Assembly (NCBI RefSeq): GCF_013402915.1
Contig: NC_050723.1
Coordinates: 558,001-622,000 of the forward strand
Direction: 5' to 3'
From: Zygotorulaspora mrakii
Taxonomy: Eukaryota; Ascomycota; Saccharomycetes; Saccharomycetales; Saccharomycetaceae
Length of the DNA stretch: 64,000 bases
The translations under genes were made by a program, and so were the position numbers. The notes under the pieces were generated by a model. That model searched no databases and was not told the origin of the DNA. It saw only the letters and a list, made by a program, of their open reading frames with translations. The first letter of the stretch is position 1. Each line of letters opens with the position of its first letter. Positions 1 to 9,200 of the stretch are shown in pieces.

Positions 1-401
1 CCATCTAATTCAAAAAACGATTTTCCAGTGAATTCATTCATGTACTTTTCTATATATTCCTCCGTGAAAATGCCCATGGGATAATAGTCGCAGTAAAGCG
101 GTAAGAGAGATGCTACATCACCTCTGCCGTACTTTGAAGTCAAGGTCCTACACACATGTGCGAGGATGTCAACATCACCTTCCAATGGCCCCTCCTCAAA
201 TTCGGTATCCTCCAACTGCGTCACGAGTGGATAAAGCCTTGGCAATAGTGTGGGATCTTCATCTTTCAACAGGAATTTTAGCGCCGACCATACTCTAACA
301 GATTTGGGGACACCCATTTGCGGAGCATCTAGATCCAAAGAATTTCCAAATTGCAGCCATATCAGGAAAACATAGAGCAGCTGAGCAATCACATTCATCA
401 T
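1..401 (-). CDS. KRE5: Kre5, ER beta-1,6-glucan assembly protein (N-terminal part only)
   Basis: Only the first 133 codons are present; the gene runs off the left edge. Two adjacent ATGs (401-399 and 398-396) follow an in-frame TAG, so the start is bounded. The N-terminus is a clear signal peptide: a short lead, a hydrophobic stretch (IAQLLYVFLIWLQF), then a polar LDLDAP segment. The rest is soluble and lumenal in character. Kre5 is a diverged relative of UDP-glucose:glycoprotein glucosyltransferase needed in the ER for cell-wall beta-1,6-glucan. The identification rests mainly on position: it is divergent from ALA1, exactly as YOR336W and YOR335C are in S. cerevisiae, and the signal peptide agrees. 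The glucosyltransferase-like region lies outside the window and was not seen. Confidence 0.8.
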   Translation of the reverse strand, partial: MMNVIAQLLYVFLIWLQFGNSLDLDAPQMGVPKSVRVWSALKFLLKDEDPTLLPRLYPLVTQLEDTEFEEGPLEGDVDILAHVCRTLTSKYGRGDVASLLPLYCDYYPMGIFTEEYIEKYMNEFTGKSFFELD

Positions 402-748
402 TGAGTACTATAATGCCTAGTTACACCTAAGCCCTTTCGTGTGATAATTCTTTAATTAGAGTAAAGTAGCTCTCTTTTGTCCGAGGTCTGTTACATGTCC
501 GGTTTCCTTTAGCATTTTCTCACCTTTCCACTTCAAATTTTTTATCATCGCCAAAAAGTTTGACCTGATAAGAGACACACAAATTGAGTCACAACTCTTC
601 TTGATCAAAGGAAGGAACCATCTCTGCACTTTGATTGATCAGCTATCCCAGGCTCGTGCTATAAACACTCTCAATTATTAATCTGGAATCGACGTGACTA
701 TATTTAAGGTCGGCCTCTTCAAATTCACATTTCTCTTTTTGATACAAG
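402..748. promoter_or_regulatory. KRE5/ALA1 divergent intergenic region
   Basis: Divergent promoter region between KRE5 and ALA1. It holds AT-rich stretches including a tatattta element near 699-706 on the ALA1 side. I see no tRNA, repeat or credible small gene. The 62-codon reading at 110-298 is a shadow of KRE5. Confidence 0.5.
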
Positions 749-820
749 ACGATAGCCTTTCGTTCCAAGCTCAATATTTTCTGTCATTTTAAAAGACCAT
801 TCAGCCCAATTAAGACCAAT
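749..820 (+). other. ALA1: ALA1 in-frame upstream extension from ACG (mitochondrial isoform)
   Basis: Reading upstream from the ALA1 ATG at 821, the frame stays open for 24 codons to an ACG at 749-751; the first in-frame stop is TGA at 740-742. The ACG has A at -3 (aagACG). The extension contains four Lys/Arg plus a His and no Asp or Glu (for example [17 protein letters not shown]), as expected of a mitochondrial presequence. In S. cerevisiae the single ALA1 gene makes its mitochondrial enzyme from non-AUG ACG codons at -25 and -24, so both position and codon match. No in-frame ATG exists upstream. Use of the ACG is inferred. Confidence 0.75.
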
Positions 821-3691
821 ATGACCACTGGCGGCAAGCAAAAATGGACTGCAAAGACAGTTCGTGACACCTTCTTCGACTATTTCAATAAACAAGAACA
901 CAGATATATTCGTTCATCTCCTGTGATTCCGTATGACGATCCTACGCTTCTGTTTGCGAATGCCGGTATGAACCAGTACAAACCTATTTTCCTTGGAACC
1001 GTCGATCCCGCATCGGACTTCGCTTCTTTAAAACGTGCTTATAATTCACAGAAATGTATCAGAGCCGGAGGTAAGCATAATGATTTAGAAGACGTTGGAA
1101 GAGACTCTTATCACCACACTTTTTTCGAAATGTTGGGGAATTGGTCATTTGGCGATTATTTCAAGAAAGAAGCCATAGCATATGCATGGGATTTACTGAC
1201 AAAGGTCTATCAAATCCCACCTGAAAGATTATACGTCACTTATTTCGAAGGTGATTCTAAACTTGGCCTAGAACCAGATTTGGAAGCGCTTGAGCTCTGG
1301 AAGAATGTTGGCGTTCCAGAGGATCATATTCTTCCTGGAAATGCTAAGGACAATTTTTGGGAAATGGGTGACCAGGGTCCATGCGGCCCATGTTCTGAGA
1401 TTCACTACGATAGAATTGGCGGCAGAAATGCTTCATCATTGGTTAACCAAGATGATCCCGATGTGTTAGAGGTTTGGAACTTGGTGTTCATTCAGTTTAA
1501 CAGGGAGCAAAATGGATCTCTAAGACCACTACCCGCTAAACACGTTGATACAGGTATGGGATTCGAACGTTTGGTATCTGTTTTGCAAGATTGTAGATCC
1601 AATTATGACACTGATGTTTTCACTCCATTATTTGGGAGAATTCAAGAACTGACTGGTGTTAGGCCATATACAGGTAAATTTGGTTCAGATGATGTAGACG
1701 GAATTGACACTGCCTACAGAGTCTTGGCTGATCATGTTCGTACTCTGACATTTGCTTTGGCCGATGGTGGTGTCCCAAATAATGAAGGTAGGGGTTATGT
1801 TTTAAGACGTATCTTAAGAAGAGGTGCTCGTTATGTTCGTAAGTACATGAATTACCCAATAGGTAATTTCTTCTCCTCTCTATCTCCAACTTTGATTGAG
1901 CAAGTAAAGGAAACTTTTCCAGAAATTGCAAAAGATCCTGCCTTTTTGTTTGAAATTCTTGATGAAGAGGAAGCTTCATTCGCCAAAACTTTAGATCGCG
2001 GTGAAAGGCTCTTCGAGAAGTACGCCGATGCAGCTGCTAAGTCAGGTACCAAAACTCTGGACGGAAAGCAGGTGTGGAGACTATACGACACGTACGGATT
2101 CCCCGTAGATTTGACTGAATTGATGGCGGAAGAAAAAGAACTAAAAATCGACACTGCAGGTTTCGAGAAAGCAAAACAAGAATCTTACGAAGCGTCCAAA
2201 AGGGGGGGAAAGAAAGACAATTCAGATCTGTTGAAATTGAACGTTCACGATATATCCGAATTGAATGAGGAAAAAGTAGCAAAAACAGACGACAGTTTTA
2301 AATATGGTACCGAAAATGTCGAGGCTACTATTTTGAAATTGTTTGACGGCAGCAAATTTGTTAATCAAATTACTGAACCTGGAAAGAAATATGGTGTTAT
2401 TTTGGATGCGACCTGTTTCTATGCTGAGCAAGGTGGGCAAGAATATGACACGGGTAAGCTTGTTATTGACGACGTTGCAGAATTTGAAGTCGAGAACGTT
2501 CAGTTGTATAATGGATACGTGTTGCACACCGGAACTTTGGAGGAAGGTAAATTGTCTGTCGGCGACAAGATTATTAATTCATATGATGAATTGCGTCGTT
2601 TCCCAATCAGAAACAATCATTCCGGTACCCATATTTTAAATCACGCTCTTAAACTTGTTCTGGGGAATGATATTGACCAGAAAGGATCTCTTGTTGCACC
2701 TGAAAAGTTAAGATTTGATTTCTCTCACAAAAAAGCTGTTACTGTTGAAGAATTAAGCAAAGTTGAAGAAATTTGCAACAAGGAGATCAAACAAAACCTG
2801 GGAGTCTACTACAAAGAAGTTTCTTTGGATCTTGCCAAATCCATTTATAACGTTCGTGCTGTGTTTGGTGAAACATATCCAGACCCTGTCCGCGTCGTTT
2901 CCATCGGCAAACCTATCGATGATCTTTTGGCTAATCCATCTAACGAGGAATGGTCTAAGTACTCCATTGAATTTTGTGGTGGTACTCATGTTGTAAAAAC
3001 AGGTGACATCAAGGAGTTTTTGATTCTAGAAGAAAGTGGTATTGCTAAAGGTATCAGAAGAATTGTTGCTGTAACCGGGTCTGAAGCTTCTGAGGCACAA
3101 AGAATCGCGGATCGCTTTGCACAGAAATTAACTGAGGCCGAGAAACTACCTTTTTCACCTGTTAAGGAGAAAACTTTGAAAGAACTTGGTGTGACGCTGG
3201 GTCAGCTTTCAATCTCGACAGTTACCAAAAATGAACTGAAGAGCAGATTTACAAAGATCGACAAAGTTGTGAAAGATGAAGTAAAAGCCAAAGCAAAGCA
3301 AGAAACAAAGAGAGCCTTGGATGAAGTAAAAGAATACTTCTCTCAGAATGAGGCTTCATCTTTCTTCATTAAGCATATTGACATATCAGCAAACCCTAAA
3401 GCTATCACGGAAGCAATTAATTACATAAAGTCTTCTACAAAGGATAAGTCGATATATCTGTTTACAGGTAATGATCCCGAAGGAAAAATTGCACACGGTT
3501 GCTACATATCCGATGATGCACTCAAGTGCGGCGTTGATGGACCATCACTTGGAAAAATAGTGTCAGCATCCATTGGTGGTAAAGCCGGTGGTAAAGGAAA
3601 CGTTTTTCAAGGAATGAGTGCAAAAGCAGATGGTGTTGAAAAAGCAATTGATGAGGTGCAATCTTTATTCAAAGAAAAGCTGAATATTTAG
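821..3691 (+). CDS. ALA1: Alanyl-tRNA synthetase, cytosolic and mitochondrial
   Basis: A 956-residue class II synthetase (S. cerevisiae about 958) that charges tRNA-Ala. The N-terminal third is the catalytic core, starting with the conserved motif-1 region ([20 protein letters not shown]) and the [12 protein letters not shown] segment. The editing domain carries the zinc-type HxxxH at residues 600-604 (HSGTH) and the CxxxH at 719-723 (CGGTH). The end is the C-Ala domain with its glycine-rich GGKAGGKG motif, which helps bind tRNA. ATG at 821 is the cytosolic start; an upstream ACG probably gives the mitochondrial form. It is divergent from KRE5, as in S. cerevisiae. No second mitochondrial copy is seen in the window, consistent with one dual-function gene. 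Confidence 0.98.
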   Translation: MTTGGKQKWTAKTVRDTFFDYFNKQEHRYIRSSPVIPYDDPTLLFANAGMNQYKPIFLGTVDPASDFASLKRAYNSQKCIRAGGKHNDLEDVGRDSYHHTFFEMLGNWSFGDYFKKEAIAYAWDLLTKVYQIPPERLYVTYFEGDSKLGLEPDLEALELWKNVGVPEDHILPGNAKDNFWEMGDQGPCGPCSEIHYDRIGGRNASSLVNQDDPDVLEVWNLVFIQFNREQNGSLRPLPAKHVDTGMGFERLVSVLQDCRSNYDTDVFTPLFGRIQELTGVRPYTGKFGSDDVDGIDTAYRVLADHVRTLTFALADGGVPNNEGRGYVLRRILRRGARYVRKYMNYPIGNFFSSLSPTLIEQVKETFPEIAKDPAFLFEILDEEEASFAKTLDRGERLFEKYADAAAKSGTKTLDGKQVWRLYDTYGFPVDLTELMAEEKELKIDTAGFEKAKQESYEASKRGGKKDNSDLLKLNVHDISELNEEKVAKTDDSFKYGTENVEATILKLFDGSKFVNQITEPGKKYGVILDATCFYAEQGGQEYDTGKLVIDDVAEFEVENVQLYNGYVLHTGTLEEGKLSVGDKIINSYDELRRFPIRNNHSGTHILNHALKLVLGNDIDQKGSLVAPEKLRFDFSHKKAVTVEELSKVEEICNKEIKQNLGVYYKEVSLDLAKSIYNVRAVFGETYPDPVRVVSIGKPIDDLLANPSNEEWSKYSIEFCGGTHVVKTGDIKEFLILEESGIAKGIRRIVAVTGSEASEAQRIADRFAQKLTEAEKLPFSPVKEKTLKELGVTLGQLSISTVTKNELKSRFTKIDKVVKDEVKAKAKQETKRALDEVKEYFSQNEASSFFIKHIDISANPKAITEAINYIKSSTKDKSIYLFTGNDPEGKIAHGCYISDDALKCGVDGPSLGKIVSASIGGKAGGKGNVFQGMSAKADGVEKAIDEVQSLFKEKLNI

Positions 3692-3852
3692 AGAACTGTT
3701 TATAAAAATATGTTGTATAATTAATAAGAATTTCCTTCGCATATCTTTGAAGCGATTGTTTTTTTGTTTTTCATATATGAGAAAATTTGATCTGAATATC
3801 CTTTTAGTCAAACATGAAAGTAGTAGCCATTGGATGAGATGGTATTGTCACA

Positions 3853-4344
3853 ATGGTTCGTTTGAAAAGTCGATATATACTATTCGAAATCGTATATCCG
3901 ACTGGCACTGATAGCATTACTTCGAGTTTAGAAACTGGAAAGGACATATTTCTACGTCATCACCAAATTACACCGCCAGATATCTCAAGCAAAACGCTAT
4001 TACAAGAGATAAGGAAGTCCCTTCAACTCAATTTTGGAGACTATGGTTTAGGGAAGGTTTCATCCTTGCTGCAAGTCAAATATTTTTCAAACATGACATC
4101 TACCGGTATACTGCGATGTCACCGGGAGGACTGCGATCTTCTGGTAATGGCCCTGTTTCTTATGAAAAAAATCTCAAATACAGACAGAGTCATAGTGAAT
4201 CCAATAAAAGTCAGCGGAACAATCAAAAAAATTGAGGAATACTCTTGCAGGAGAAACCAGAGGCTCTTATCAATTATAAAGCAAGATTACGAATGCAGAG
4301 TTGATGATTTCACCTGTATTAGTGAAGATGAAGAGCAAGAGTGA
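3853..4344 (+). CDS. POP5: Pop5, subunit shared by RNase P and RNase MRP
   Basis: A 163-residue protein (S. cerevisiae about 173) starting MVRLKSRYILFEIVYP, nearly identical to the yeast Pop5 N-terminus. The conserved core includes LQLNFGDYGLGKVSSLLQVKYFS in outline and GILRCHREDCD, typical of the Pop5/Rpp14 fold. Pop5 is a protein subunit of nuclear RNase P (5' processing of pre-tRNA) and RNase MRP (pre-rRNA cleavage). The C-terminus is acidic (SEDEEQE), as in the S. cerevisiae protein. The start is ATG with a good context (cacaATG). It lies tail to tail with PRP45 across 85 bp, matching YAL033W and YAL032C. Confidence 0.96.
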   Translation: MVRLKSRYILFEIVYPTGTDSITSSLETGKDIFLRHHQITPPDISSKTLLQEIRKSLQLNFGDYGLGKVSSLLQVKYFSNMTSTGILRCHREDCDLLVMALFLMKKISNTDRVIVNPIKVSGTIKKIEEYSCRRNQRLLSIIKQDYECRVDDFTCISEDEEQE

Positions 4345-4429
4345 GCGCTTAAGGCATAATAGTATAATATGTATATTACCATTACTTGATAAACAAGAAA
4401 TAACTAAATAACAGGATAACTAGACGATA

Positions 4430-5767
4430 TCATTTTTCTTTCTTCTCTGTACTCTCCAATAACGTGTCATTATCGGCCTTCGTGAAATGGATGGTTTCAC
4501 CAATTCCCGAATTTTGTGCTGCGCTTGAGCCAGTACTATTCACTTGCTCTAGATTGCCCCTATAGATCCCACTACTATTCTGTCCCGCAAATAACGGCTG
4601 ATCATAAAGCTGTTCCTCATGTCTTTTAGCTTGGGCATTCGCGCCTTTTGAAAATAACCTCGAATCATAATTTGCTTCTTTTGATTCAGTTACCTTAGCA
4701 GCACTCAGTATTACTCTTTCTGAAATATCTCTACCCTGTGAATATGCGAGCTCTCGCAACCTATCTGCTGTGCTCATTTTGGATTTTCTGATCCCGTGTT
4801 GAAGCTCTTGCTTGCGTTTTTCCCTTGAAAAGTTTCGTTGAGTTTCATTATCATTCTCCGGTGAATGACTACTGATAGCATTGTGTAAGTTTCTATACTG
4901 CTCTCGATCTTCTCGAGCTTTTCGAGCCAAACTCATCAACCTTTCTTCTTTCTTTATGGTTTCTTCTTCAGCTAATTGTCTCTTGGCCTCTGCTCTTAGT
5001 TTGATTTCCTGTCTTGCCTTCCGATCAGCGCTTTCTAAAGCAGCTGAAAGTTTCGAAAATCCATCACTGATCTTGTGACCCTCTAACTGTTCAGAGCTAA
5101 ATCTTCCATCCATTTCCAAACGTTTTTCTAGGGCGATGGTGTAACCTTTTGGATTCTTCCAGCTTGAAATTGCGGCTGGAATTTTCCACATGTCACGATC
5201 CTCTTTTGATAATATCTCTGCCGGATCCGTACCTAACGTCTTATGCAAAATCGGAGTGATATCTTCCTCATCGGTTGGAGCTACCACTTTGGTTGCCTTT
5301 ATCGTATTCGGTTGTAAAGGGTCTTTGGCTTGATCTACAACAGTTAAGATCCTTGTTCGACGCGCTCCGGAAGGCTGAACCGTATCGTATCTTAACTCAT
5401 AAGCACTGTCGTTGATTTCCTTTGAGCTTTTGACGGTTGTGGACCTTTTTTGAAGATGATTTGACAGCACTTTCTCGAAAACTCTCTTGGTACGCCTGTA
5501 TGCCTCTTCAATATCTTCGCTAGATGGCTTCGGTATATGTAGATTGAAATTTCGTTGTCGCATGGGGATTATATCCTGAAAGGTAAGTTTTTGAGCTACA
5601 ATAGAGTCAAGGTTGGTATCACTTTCCGGCATAGTCTTAATTAATTCATTATCATGGTGAACTAGTGCATTCAGCACGTGTTCCTGGTTTCTTCGAGTCT
5701 GGGTGGCCTCCTTAGACTGCTCACTTTCTGAATGCTTTGGAGATGGAAGCAGAGAGGTGAATGACAT
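4430..5767 (-). CDS. PRP45: Prp45, SNW/SKIP-family pre-mRNA splicing factor
   Basis: A 445-residue SNW-domain protein, longer than S. cerevisiae Prp45 (about 379). The SNW core is clear: DIIPMRQRNF near the start, KVVAPTDEED, then WKIPAAISSWKNPKGYTIAL, the family signature. A basic, charged coiled-coil region follows (RKARQEIKLRAEAKRQLAEE), then RLRELAYSQGRDISERVILS and SRLFSKGANAQAKRHEEQLY, both strongly conserved. Prp45 joins the NineTeen-complex-related set of the activated spliceosome and helps Prp22 act in the second step. Much of the extra length is in the linker after the coiled coil and near the C-terminus. It sits next to GIP4 in the same orientation, as YAL032C and YAL031C do. Confidence 0.95.
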   Translation of the reverse strand: MSFTSLLPSPKHSESEQSKEATQTRRNQEHVLNALVHHDNELIKTMPESDTNLDSIVAQKLTFQDIIPMRQRNFNLHIPKPSSEDIEEAYRRTKRVFEKVLSNHLQKRSTTVKSSKEINDSAYELRYDTVQPSGARRTRILTVVDQAKDPLQPNTIKATKVVAPTDEEDITPILHKTLGTDPAEILSKEDRDMWKIPAAISSWKNPKGYTIALEKRLEMDGRFSSEQLEGHKISDGFSKLSAALESADRKARQEIKLRAEAKRQLAEEETIKKEERLMSLARKAREDREQYRNLHNAISSHSPENDNETQRNFSREKRKQELQHGIRKSKMSTADRLRELAYSQGRDISERVILSAAKVTESKEANYDSRLFSKGANAQAKRHEEQLYDQPLFAGQNSSGIYRGNLEQVNSTGSSAAQNSGIGETIHFTKADNDTLLESTEKKEK

Positions 5768-6159
5768 TACAAGTTGAGAAGTCCGGTATGCCTGTAGCTC
5801 TACTTTGCGTTTGTATTTTTGATTCTACCGACTATCTTTTCTACAGGCGAAGAACTTAATCAACGCAAATATCATTAGAAACGTTTTATACTTACGAATC
5901 ATAGAATGCCTATATAAACTACTTTGCAGATGAGGAACGGCAATAATAGCTTGAATTATTGTTGTTAAACATGATCTGTGCAAAATATGTCAGTAAATAT
6001 GAAATACCCACGGATTTCACGCTGCTCACATCTATTGAGAAATGGACAAGACCTACAATGCATGCTTCCATAAAAGCTATACATATACAGATTATAGCTA
6101 TATCTATGCATATCATGGCTTTACCGCAGACTCAAGAACCAATGTCTATCTTGTGTTTA
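5768..6159. promoter_or_regulatory. PRP45 upstream / GIP4 downstream region
   Basis: Contains the PRP45 promoter and GIP4 3' flank (both genes minus). AT-rich with scattered short open frames on both strands that show no recognisable protein. No RNA gene or repeat seen. Confidence 0.4.
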
Positions 6160-8499
6160 TCACCTAAGCTTATCACGTAATTTAGACGTAAGTCGCTGTG
6201 CCGCAGTTTCTTTCGTTGGCGACACGTCCATGCTCATTGTCGTGAATACTTTTTTTGGGTCTGAACCAGTGTCTCTCAAACTTGTTTTGAATGCCATCCC
6301 TTCTTGGCGCAATCTATATTTCTGACCAGAAATAGCCGTAGGTGGTGGAGGATAATGCAGAACCGCTGGTTTTTTGTACCAACCTTTTTTTGTCGGAGAC
6401 CTTTTTTCATCTAACGACATGGGAGGAACACCACTGAAACGTACTTTCTTGAGGCAAAAAATCTCTTCACTTTCCCCACATGAATCATCATCTATTTCAG
6501 TGACATCTAGGCTCTGCTTTGATAATTCGTCCAATCCGTCACTCTCATCCTTGTTGAAAGATAATGAGGAGATTCTGGATGATATAATGCCTTCAAGATC
6601 TACTTCTGTCCCAGATTTATTCATGTCTCTGGTTGTAATACTCTGAGGGGAGCTTTTCCTTTGGGACTGCAATGGTGATGACTTGATGCCGTTTACTTCT
6701 TTATCAGTCATTTCACTTCTCTTTAATGATGCCTGATTCATCGTACTCTGTACAATTTTTTGATTGACAGCAGCCTCCGCTTGCAACGAGCTGGATCTGG
6801 ATTGAGCTGATGATAGAGAATGTAAGTTTCGCTTATCATCCAGGGGCGACTGCAAAGATGAAGACCGTGGTCTTCCGATACGCTTGGCATTCGAAAGTGG
6901 CGACTTCGTGAAGTTCTTTTGCTCGAAAGATGTCTTGGAAATTATGCTAGCATAGTTTGAAGTTCGACTCTCAGATATTGAGCCCCTTCTTGAAACTTGC
7001 GGGGAGCTATAAATCGAGAATTTGGACGCGTTCTTCTCTAAAGATTCTGATCTCGCCATTAATGGAGATACTTTGCCAGGCGAGCTTGCAGTACTTGATA
7101 GCACAGAAACTGTAGAGGAATTACCAGATTTACTCCCCACAGCTCGTGTAAGAGATCCCCTAGATGAACTGTTGCTACTTGACGGCGATGGAGAAACCTG
7201 GCCTCTGAATTTCTTTTGCTTCTCAACGTGGCTTAGTTTATCAACTGCCAGTCTCTCTGTCAGCATTTTATTCAGCGCATCATCAGTCTTGTTTTCGAAC
7301 AGTCTAGAAGCTGCTTGATTGGTTTCTATAAACTTCCACATGGTACAAAATGTCTCCAGAGTATTAAATAATTTACTGATGATAGGAATAACTTTAGCGA
7401 TAACATTTTGGTATATTTCAACTATAGTTTTTGGATGCACATGATGTGTTGAGCCCGGTTTTGAGAAATTATTGAGGGATATAAGTAACTCTGACATTGT
7501 CTGTTGAACCTCAGGTAATGAGCACATGACTTCGAGTTTATGCAAAGTTTCTTCATAGGCGAATGCATTTTCGCTCAAGAGTTTTGTTCTTAGCGCATTA
7601 AGGTAGGTTTTATTGGAATAATATATCTGCCTTGCCAAACTCAGGCACATAGCAAGAATATTCAATGATCTTAGAAGCAGTGCATATATTCGATGAAGAC
7701 TATGTTCCCAGTACGGTAATTCACTCATAGCTATTGGTGAAGTCGGTTTGGCCAAGGAAAACCTCTTCAGTTGTAAGTAGTAATTCTTCAATACTGGCCA
7801 AACTTTGGTGTTAAATGAGATTACAAATTTACTCAATACTTGAGTTTGCAATTTATGCATGGAAACGATAGAAGTGTCTTCCTCCCTGTTGTTTATTAAT
7901 ACTGCCAAATCTAAACATAAACTCGATTCTCTTGGTCTCAAAATATCTTCAATAGAGCCTACCTCAAAAGGAACAGGTCGCCCAAGTGAATCAGTCGATC
8001 GTCTAGAGTTTCTTTCGATTTGAATCTGCCTCAGTTTTCTTTCATATAAGGTGCTCGCGTTATTGACCAAGCTCCGCAAGCAACCCAAAAGCTTGAATTG
8101 TAGTCCTCTATCGTACATATACTTTGGCAGAAAGTCAGCAATTTCATCAACGGTAGATAATGTAAATGAAATGGGCGTATCCGCAGTGTTCAATGCTGGA
8201 TTTATATGTGCCACTTTGCTAATTTTGAACGTTGAAAGCAATTGAAATCTCTTCCTCATAACAGGGTGTACATTGAACAATGGTCCTTCAAAAAGCACTA
8301 AAATGTAGTTTATAAGTGGTATTATTGTGCTCCCTGATGGCTTTTCCAAATTTTTTTGCAGCACGCTCAACAATCTGGACATTTCAATTAATTTATAAAG
8401 AGCTGCTTTATATTGAATTATTTTAACATCATTATTATCTAGAAAAACTGCTCCCTTTATTGTAGGTGCCAATGCATTTGCCGCAGCCTTCGCAAGCAT
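6160..8499 (-). CDS. GIP4: Gip4, Glc7 (protein phosphatase 1) interacting protein
   Basis: 779 residues from the first in-frame ATG at 8499 (S. cerevisiae about 760). The open frame extends 13 codons upstream to a TTG but has no ATG there. The N-terminal half is helical and unmarked (AKAAANALAPTIKGAVFL onward). The middle is low-complexity and Ser-rich (PSPSSSNSSSRGSLTR; many SP dipeptides), which suggests heavy phosphorylation. Near the C-terminus KKVRFSGVP gives an RVxF-type PP1 docking motif (K685-F688). In S. cerevisiae Gip4 is a cytoplasmic regulator of Glc7, linked to its nuclear localisation and mitotic Aurora/Ipl1 balance. The identification rests on synteny (YAL031C), size and the docking motif. 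Sequence conservation of the disordered part is low. Confidence 0.9.
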   Translation of the reverse strand: MLAKAAANALAPTIKGAVFLDNNDVKIIQYKAALYKLIEMSRLLSVLQKNLEKPSGSTIIPLINYILVLFEGPLFNVHPVMRKRFQLLSTFKISKVAHINPALNTADTPISFTLSTVDEIADFLPKYMYDRGLQFKLLGCLRSLVNNASTLYERKLRQIQIERNSRRSTDSLGRPVPFEVGSIEDILRPRESSLCLDLAVLINNREEDTSIVSMHKLQTQVLSKFVISFNTKVWPVLKNYYLQLKRFSLAKPTSPIAMSELPYWEHSLHRIYALLLRSLNILAMCLSLARQIYYSNKTYLNALRTKLLSENAFAYEETLHKLEVMCSLPEVQQTMSELLISLNNFSKPGSTHHVHPKTIVEIYQNVIAKVIPIISKLFNTLETFCTMWKFIETNQAASRLFENKTDDALNKMLTERLAVDKLSHVEKQKKFRGQVSPSPSSSNSSSRGSLTRAVGSKSGNSSTVSVLSSTASSPGKVSPLMARSESLEKNASKFSIYSSPQVSRRGSISESRTSNYASIISKTSFEQKNFTKSPLSNAKRIGRPRSSSLQSPLDDKRNLHSLSSAQSRSSSLQAEAAVNQKIVQSTMNQASLKRSEMTDKEVNGIKSSPLQSQRKSSPQSITTRDMNKSGTEVDLEGIISSRISSLSFNKDESDGLDELSKQSLDVTEIDDDSCGESEEIFCLKKVRFSGVPPMSLDEKRSPTKKGWYKKPAVLHYPPPPTAISGQKYRLRQEGMAFKTSLRDTGSDPKKVFTTMSMDVSPTKETAAQRLTSKLRDKLR

Positions 8500-9200
8500 C
8501 ACAATTGTGGAGGTTTTGAACTGTGCTAGGTGTCTCAAAAGCTTCTCAGTCTAGCAGTTTATAATCGTTATACCCTCGTATAAGTATCTATGGTGCTTTG
8601 GGAGGAAAAAAGAAGTCAGGAGAAGGTACACGTCAATACAAACCTCGAAACAAGACTTTCTTAATGGCGCTTTTCCTCTATTTGAATTGCAAGTTGACTT
8701 TTGGTTATTGCACACTCCCTTTTCTACATACAATTAACTCGCGGCTTTCCGAGATATAAGAATGTGACGCTAAAAAAATACAGATTCAAATGTGAAGATC
8801 GATAATACCAGAGCTATAATAACTTTTACCACATGTCGGATTATGTTCTGCGAATTCAGTATTGAGAGCAAGTAATTGGAGATCGCTGAGCACACTTACT
8901 CGTGAAATGCGAATTGCAAGTAAGATGACCCTATGTGAGTTTTCTTACGAATTCAGGTGTTTACGGGACCAAATTATAAAGAAAAAGAAAGTAGAAATGT
9001 ATAAATTTGAGTCGTAGAACCGCACGAAAAAATATAATCGAAGCAGTTTTGTGCCATAAATTTGCTCTTTCGAACCAAGAAAGCCCTTTTGGTTGCAAGA
9101 TCCCGTCATCGTCTAAAAAAACGAGCTGTTTGAGTGACCCAAAGAATGATTTTATCCGTTATGATTTTGAAAATCTATTTACAAGCTGAATAGTATGATA
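8500..9200. promoter_or_regulatory. GIP4 upstream / MRS2 downstream region
   Basis: About 0.7 kb between two minus-strand genes, holding the GIP4 promoter and MRS2 3' flank. Short open frames at 8551-8733 (-) and 9007-9189 (+) start on non-ATG codons and resemble nothing. I looked for tRNA A/B boxes and splice signals that would add a GIP4 first exon: a GTATGT occurs on the minus strand (8731-8726) but no TACTAAC lies between it and GIP4. Confidence 0.4.

Noticed and set aside
8500..8740. Possible GIP4 first exon (GTATGT on the minus strand at 8731-8726)
   Set aside because: No TACTAAC-like branch between it and GIP4, and the ATG at 8499 gives a normal-length protein.
9060..9080. tRNA B-box-like GGTTCGAAAGA (minus strand)
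   Set aside because: Does not fit GGTTCGANNCC at the end and no A box or cloverleaf could be placed around it.
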